Shown here: one piece after another, positions 6,198 through 10,294 of the stretch
How the letters are laid out: every line of letters begins with the position of its first letter
Numbering within the stretch: position 1 is the first letter of the stretch
NCBI GenBank assembly: GCA_937949745.1
Contig: CALECM010000043.1
Location: 1-10,294 of the forward strand
Direction: 5' to 3'
Source: an uncultured Bacteroidales bacterium
GTDB taxonomy: Bacteria > Bacteroidota > Bacteroidia > Bacteroidales > WCHB1-69
Length of the DNA: 10,294 nucleotides
Notes under the pieces: model-generated
Databases searched by the model: none
What the model saw: the letters and a program-made list of their open reading frames with translations, nothing else
Told to the model about the DNA's origin: nothing
Made by a program: the position numbers and the translations under genes

Positions 6198-7046
6198 ATG
6201 AAAAAGTTAACATTGATATTATTTTTATTCTCAAAATTTTGTTTTGGACAAAATCAAGATCTTATATTTACCACAAGATATTATGATGGTGTGGATAAAT
6301 GGGTTGCTTTTAATAAAATAAACGATGATTCAAATTATACTGTTGGATTTCTTTATATTGATGAGGAAGCCGGTTTTACTTTCGATTATGAATCACCTTT
6401 TATCATAAGAAATAATAAATTAGAAAAATTACCAAAAATAATGGACGGTAGTATAAAATATAGATTAACAGAAAAAACAGCACCAATAGCGATACTGTCT
6501 GAGGAACAGATAAAACAATTGGATTTGCCTAAAGAACCAGATTGGTTGAAATACTATAAAATAAACGAAAATGAGAACTCCTATCTTGTAAAAATTGGAT
6601 ATCTATACAATAAAGTTGGGGCAAGCCATAACGCAATAGGACCGTTATTAAAAGTGTATGAGAAAGAACCACATTTTCAAGGACTCGAATTTGAACTTGC
6701 ATACGCATATAATGCTACGAAAAATTTTGATGAAGCAATTTCTGTTTTAAATAAAGCCATCAAAAATGAGCCTAAAAATTCTTTGTATTATAGGGAATTA
6801 GGGTTTGCTCTTAAAAATCAAAATAAATTAGATGATGCCGAAAAAACCTATTTGAAAGGAATTAAATTATCCAAAGATAAATCACAAAAAGCAGAAATGG
6901 CAATTAATATGGCTCAAAGTTACTTTATTGCCAAAAACAAACAAAAATTTGATGAATGGGCAAAGTTGACAAAGAAATATTCAGAAAAAAGTTCTCGATT
7001 TTGTCAATATATAGATTATCTTGAGGAAAATTGGAGTATACAATAA
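6198..7046 (+). CDS. Secreted TPR-repeat protein
   Basis: The 282-residue protein has a signal peptide (1-18, MKKLTLILFLFSKFCFGQ; cleavage before Q18 fits the Q-rule), a domain I do not recognise (19-125, several beta-like stretches with aromatic residues), and about four tetratricopeptide units: 127-160, 161-194 (LEFELAYAYNATKNFDEAIS, NEP), 195-228 (YYRELGFALKNQNKLDDAEK) and a weak one at 232-264. TPRs mediate protein-protein contact; no catalytic motif is seen. The ATG at 6198 has a good Shine-Dalgarno AAAAGG (6185-6190) seven bases upstream, unusual here. Base composition is very AT-rich: 17 G/C in each of two counted 60-base lines (6361-6420, 6901-6960), against 30 of 60 in folE (4081-4140). 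It is the last gene of the block. Confidence 0.82.
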   Translation: MKKLTLILFLFSKFCFGQNQDLIFTTRYYDGVDKWVAFNKINDDSNYTVGFLYIDEEAGFTFDYESPFIIRNNKLEKLPKIMDGSIKYRLTEKTAPIAILSEEQIKQLDLPKEPDWLKYYKINENENSYLVKIGYLYNKVGASHNAIGPLLKVYEKEPHFQGLEFELAYAYNATKNFDEAISVLNKAIKNEPKNSLYYRELGFALKNQNKLDDAEKTYLKGIKLSKDKSQKAEMAINMAQSYFIAKNKQKFDEWAKLTKKYSEKSSRFCQYIDYLEENWSIQ

Positions 7047-7116
7047 TTAAATTAATATATGTAACAAAGGCTATTCTTTTGGATTATTGTTAATGTTGAC
7101 CATCTAAATAACATAA

Positions 7117-7144
7117 GACTTCTCAATCACGATTGTGGCAAGTC
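7117..7144. terminator. Imperfect hairpin between convergent genes
   Basis: GACTT (7117-7121) pairs with AAGTC (7140-7144), and inside it CAAT (7124-7127) pairs with ATTG (7132-7135) around CACG. The hairpin lies between the convergent stops at 7046 and 7188 and is followed by attttg on the plus strand. It may terminate one or both transcripts, but lacks a strong U-tract. Confidence 0.3.
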
Positions 7145-7187
7145 ATTTTGAAATATATTGAAAGATTATGTATCCATAAATATCTTC

Positions 7188-9818
7188 TTAATTCGGCAAA
7201 GCGAAAGAGATATTAAAGTTCCAGCCGTAGTATTTAAAATTCTCAAAACTGACAAATACACCCAAATTAACAAACATGAGGATATTATTCAGAGAGTAGC
7301 CTATCTCGATAAAATCCTTTACATACGGTGTTTTAAGATAGGAAAGATAAAGACTTTCGGTCATCAGGGTTTTGTTGAGGAAAGGAATATATTTCAGCAA
7401 TAAGTAGAGACTCTCGTATTTGAAGAAACCGGATAACATCCACTGATTGGTCGACGCCTGGTAAACCCTGATGGAATGGTAGGTATCGGAAAAAACACCC
7501 AGCATTTCCGTAAAGCCGGAAACCCTGAAATGGCGGAACTCGGAAAAATGCATGCGGCTGTTGTTCGGAAACCATCCCGCGTAAAGGTGGTAGCTGTATG
7601 AACGAAGGATATTCCTGGAAATCTTCTGGGTAACGGAAAATTCCAGGTAATCGAAGTCGGTATTACTTCCCGCTATATGGGGAATCCCCTTTCTCCATAA
7701 AAAAGTAAAAGTAGGAAAATTGGAATGAAGCGGGATTTTGTTACGGTCCAGATAACGGTAATAGCGTTTCGGGGTATAACTCAATTCCACATCCAATAAA
7801 GCTCCCCTTCCATTGTCAAGTAATCCCGGATTTTGTTCGATATATCGGTTTCCTGGAATATTCGGCTGGTATTCCCTGGATTTGCGGTAAAAGAATGAAT
7901 AATTACTGTTATTGGATAAGGCTCCCCGCCATTCGTAAGAAAAAGAAACCCGGGTATCAAATCCGTTAAAAGGTTCGATATGATGAACTAACTGAAGATA
8001 AGCATGGTCATAGACATGAACATAGTTCCTTCTGAAGAAAAGGGTGGACAAGAGATTTACATAAGGATGGATTCCACCGTGCGTATTGAAATCCCGACTA
8101 TCCTTCCCTCCGGATAAGAATATCGACGCTCTTTTTTCGGGATAATATTCATAACCGGTTTCGGCCCTGAAAACGAACGCCTTTCTCTTAAAGGCTCCTC
8201 CCAGGATTAACGAATTATACCAAATCGTGCTGTCTTTAAATTTCCAGTTCAGGCGGCCGCCCAATTTTAATTTAATACCGTCCACCGGATTGAAAGTCAG
8301 GATTTCCTGTATACCCTTAAAACCATATTGCAAACGATTATTCCCGGCGACAAGCAAGGTATCAATATTCCGTAATGCGGACAATTTATTTTTCCTGACG
8401 GTATCCGCTTCTTTCAGTGCATAACTATGCTTTTCCTTTTCCGTTAGCGGAACCCGGCGATGTTCGTTCCAATAAACAGAATCCCGCGTGTAAGCGTCCC
8501 GATCAACCGTTATATTATAATTCCTTCTTTTTATTTCCAGCTCATCAGCTTTTTTTTCCGTACCGGAATTACTTTTCCTATCTTCTTTCTCCTTCGATTC
8601 CAGCAACGAAATAAGTTTTAGGACATCACGGTTGTTTAATTGTTCTTTTGTATAAATATCCTCGATCTTCCGGTCCAGTTTTTGTGATTTTACGGATTGC
8701 GAAACTGATTTTTCCCGCATTTCTTCGATTGTTTTTTTAACTTCGGTATTTTCACGTAAAAGGTAATTTCCGTATTGTATGGACGAAGACTGTTTTATAT
8801 TGGCCTTGAAGCCAAGCATTCCGACGGTTTGATCCAGATAGGAAGTAAAAGGGACCCAGATATTTTCCTCCAGTTCCCCGAAATTCTGTTTAATCGTAAA
8901 ATTCATCGAAACAATACTGAGATCCATGCCGGCTGATAGGCTGAAATAATGAACATGCCATGTCGAATCCACGATATCCAGATATCCGGTAAAGGCATAA
9001 GGATTATTATTTTTAGGGATAACCTGTATATGATAAATACGTTTTCCGTATTTATCATAGGAACTATTTTCCAGCCGGAAACGATAAACAGCCAAAGCTT
9101 CCGGGGAGAGCGGAGAAACAAAACCGCCCGTACGGGCATATATGTTCATTAAATTAAAACGATCCAGGTCCCCTGTCTCAATCTCTTCAGGAAAAGTGGT
9201 CCTTACCGAAAGTACCCGTTGTCGCAATGAATCTTCCGAATAACGGACTTCGCTGATACTTTCCCGGGTATAGATATCTCCCGGATTCAAAGATTTGTCT
9301 CCGGATTTTTCGATCTGCTTAGCCAAAAATTCAGGTATTTCCTGTATTTCCAAAGTTGCTTTACTATAAACTTCGGCTTGATAAAAATCGAATTGCCTGC
9401 GGTGATAAGGTGCCTTGGCTATTGCTTTGCGCATAATCGCATAAGCGGGATCTTCTTTCCCCGCTTTTACTTCTACCTCCCTTAAAGTAAAATTCTTTGC
9501 GGTAAGACGGAAGGTAAGCATCCGGGATTGAGAAATATCCACTACCTGCGTCAGGTTTTCATAATTCACCTGTCCCACGTGAAAAGTATATACGCCCGGT
9601 TTTAAATGGAAAGAGAATTCTCCGGATTCGTTCGTGGCATAAGCGCTTTTCGTCTCTTCCACGTAAACTGAGGCATACAGGACCGCCCGGTTTTCAGTAT
9701 CAACTACCTTTCCTTTAACCAAAATTCCACCACCATCAACACCGGGTGTTTGCGCATAAATCAAAGACGTATACAGATATAATACCAGTAAAATTATATA
9801 AGGCCGCCTGAATGCCAT
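7188..9818 (-). CDS. DUF5686 / carboxypeptidase-regulatory-like outer-membrane protein
   Basis: The 876-residue protein begins with a signal peptide (1-22, ending LIYA, followed by Q23). Residues about 32-112 form a CarboxypepD_reg-like beta-sandwich (VKGKVVDTENRAVLYASVYV, then ATNESGEFSFHLKPGVYTF). The DUF5686 region follows from about 118 (GKEDPAYAIMRKAIAKAPYH) and ends in many amphipathic beta-strands typical of an outer-membrane barrel, with last residues NISFALPN. A charged, probably helical segment (about 370-480, rich in K and E) separates the two halves. No TonB box or plug domain is seen, so it is not a SusC-type transporter. Such proteins are common in Bacteroidota, and their function is unknown; surface or cell-envelope roles are inferred. 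It converges with the TPR gene (gap 141 bases) and diverges from the membrane protein at 10061. Confidence 0.92.
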   Translation of the reverse strand: MAFRRPYIILLVLYLYTSLIYAQTPGVDGGGILVKGKVVDTENRAVLYASVYVEETKSAYATNESGEFSFHLKPGVYTFHVGQVNYENLTQVVDISQSRMLTFRLTAKNFTLREVEVKAGKEDPAYAIMRKAIAKAPYHRRQFDFYQAEVYSKATLEIQEIPEFLAKQIEKSGDKSLNPGDIYTRESISEVRYSEDSLRQRVLSVRTTFPEEIETGDLDRFNLMNIYARTGGFVSPLSPEALAVYRFRLENSSYDKYGKRIYHIQVIPKNNNPYAFTGYLDIVDSTWHVHYFSLSAGMDLSIVSMNFTIKQNFGELEENIWVPFTSYLDQTVGMLGFKANIKQSSSIQYGNYLLRENTEVKKTIEEMREKSVSQSVKSQKLDRKIEDIYTKEQLNNRDVLKLISLLESKEKEDRKSNSGTEKKADELEIKRRNYNITVDRDAYTRDSVYWNEHRRVPLTEKEKHSYALKEADTVRKNKLSALRNIDTLLVAGNNRLQYGFKGIQEILTFNPVDGIKLKLGGRLNWKFKDSTIWYNSLILGGAFKRKAFVFRAETGYEYYPEKRASIFLSGGKDSRDFNTHGGIHPYVNLLSTLFFRRNYVHVYDHAYLQLVHHIEPFNGFDTRVSFSYEWRGALSNNSNYSFFYRKSREYQPNIPGNRYIEQNPGLLDNGRGALLDVELSYTPKRYYRYLDRNKIPLHSNFPTFTFLWRKGIPHIAGSNTDFDYLEFSVTQKISRNILRSYSYHLYAGWFPNNSRMHFSEFRHFRVSGFTEMLGVFSDTYHSIRVYQASTNQWMLSGFFKYESLYLLLKYIPFLNKTLMTESLYLSYLKTPYVKDFIEIGYSLNNILMFVNLGVFVSFENFKYYGWNFNISFALPN

Positions 9819-10060
9819 TTTTTGGGCGCAAATTTAAAAAATTTATCTCTATAATATATTGTTAAAAAAATGAAAATTATTCTCCGGCAATTGGAAATGA
9901 ATTAATGTGGAATATTCTTTATATCCTCCCTGAATAAAATATAAATTAGGATATAAATCTTACATACGCTTTCATAGTAATAAGATAAAGCCGAACATTT
10001 TATCATAAAAATTGTTATCAGATTTACAATAAATAATTATAATTTAAAAAAGATTAACTT
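9819..10060. other. AT-rich divergent intergenic region with inverted repeat
   Basis: No gene is seen in these 242 bases. A perfect 10-bp inverted repeat, TTTATATCCT (9918-9927) and AGGATATAAA (9948-9957), flanks a 20-base spacer, and an 8-bp direct repeat ATATAAAT occurs at 9939-9946 and 9951-9958. A shorter inverted pair GATAAA/TTTATC lies at 9984-9989 and 9999-10004. TTG at 10012-10014 could be a -33 element for the gene at 10061, but a good -7 box was not found. Confidence 0.5.
9829..9836 (-). promoter_or_regulatory. Putative -7 box of the DUF5686 gene
   Basis: On the minus strand this reads TAAATTTG, matching TAnnTTTG, and ends only 10 bases before the ATG at 9818. If it is used, the 5' leader would be only a few bases long. 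No -33 TTG was found upstream. Confidence 0.35.
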
Positions 10061-10294
10061 ATGGAAAAAATTAGATTCAAGAACTTCAAGGGTAGAGTAT
10101 CATGGGGAAGTATCATCGGAGGTGTAATCACCGTATTGGCAATATCTATCCTGTTAGCTGTTTTAGGCGCAAGTATCGGATTCTTCACATTCGATCCCCT
10201 ATCCAGTAAACCTGCTTCCGGAATTGGGACCGCTACAGGTATTATGACTATTATTTCGTTGTTGATCAGTTTCGCCGCCGGTGGTTTTGTAGCC
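10061..10294 (+). CDS. Glycine-rich inner-membrane protein (5' part)
   Basis: The first 78 codons are open to the right edge. The sequence MEKIRFKNFKGRVSWGSIIGG leads into a hydrophobic segment (about 17-44), then a polar loop (FDPLSSKPASGIGT), then a second hydrophobic segment (about 60-78) with glycines (SFAAGGFVA). The pattern RVSWGxIIxG, small-residue TM, DP loop, then AGG(F/W)VA matches a widespread family of uncharacterised membrane proteins (often labelled 'hypothetical' or 'PhnA-like') from my memory of that family. Function is unknown. The ATG is supported by the agreement with the family N-terminus; there is no strong Shine-Dalgarno site. It is divergent from the DUF5686 gene. Confidence 0.75.
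   Translation, partial: MEKIRFKNFKGRVSWGSIIGGVITVLAISILLAVLGASIGFFTFDPLSSKPASGIGTATGIMTIISLLISFAAGGFVA

Noticed and set aside
4811..7187. Genomic island with att sites at tRNA-Lys
   Set aside because: I looked for a second copy of the tRNA 3' end (TTCGAATCCCAGCTGGAAC) to the right and found none in the window. No integrase is present, so only the weaker compositional claim is kept.
7158..7403. 81-codon plus-strand frame
   Set aside because: Most of it lies opposite the C-terminal barrel strands of the DUF5686 protein. No domain or ribosome binding site is seen.

Overview
The window looks like chromosomal DNA of a Bacteroidota bacterium, probably order Bacteroidales. The signs are a large outer-membrane protein with a carboxypeptidase-regulatory-like domain followed by DUF5686, signal peptides ending in a small residue followed by Gln (the Bacteroidetes 'Q-rule'), TAnnTTTG-type -7 promoter boxes, and few Shine-Dalgarno sites. 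The species cannot be named from this window.

Layout. (1) 1-1861, minus: the 5' two thirds of alaS (alanyl-tRNA synthetase), running off the left edge. (2) 1862-1954: a short divergent promoter region with oppositely facing -7 boxes. (3) 1955-4629, plus: three closely spaced genes, namely a secreted 438-residue protein made almost wholly of 24-residue MORN_2/YwqK-type repeats, a glyoxalase II-like metallo-beta-lactamase-fold hydrolase, and folE (GTP cyclohydrolase I). Gaps are 29 and 3 bases, so they may be one operon. (4) 4783-4921: tRNA-Lys(UUU) with its own upstream box and an intrinsic terminator. (5) 4989-7046, plus: four small AT-rich genes, namely a two-TM protein with a C-terminal cytoplasmic-type domain, a DUF2007-like protein with a C-terminal TM segment, a four-cysteine zinc-ribbon peptide with a hydrophobic middle, and a secreted TPR protein. 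(6) 7188-9818, minus: the DUF5686 outer-membrane protein. (7) 9819-10060: a divergent AT-rich intergenic region with a 10-bp inverted repeat. (8) 10061-10294, plus: the start of a glycine-rich inner-membrane protein that runs off the right edge.

The housekeeping parts (alaS, folE, tRNA-Lys) support translation and pterin/folate synthesis. The four-gene block after tRNA-Lys differs in base composition from both sides and looks like an accessory insertion or lineage-specific cassette. It has no integrase, transposase or visible att duplication. No CRISPR array, insertion sequence, rRNA or obvious defence system is visible. I see no demonstrably new system. The best candidates for a second look are the AT-rich cassette and the all-repeat secreted MORN_2 protein beside the hydrolase-folE pair.
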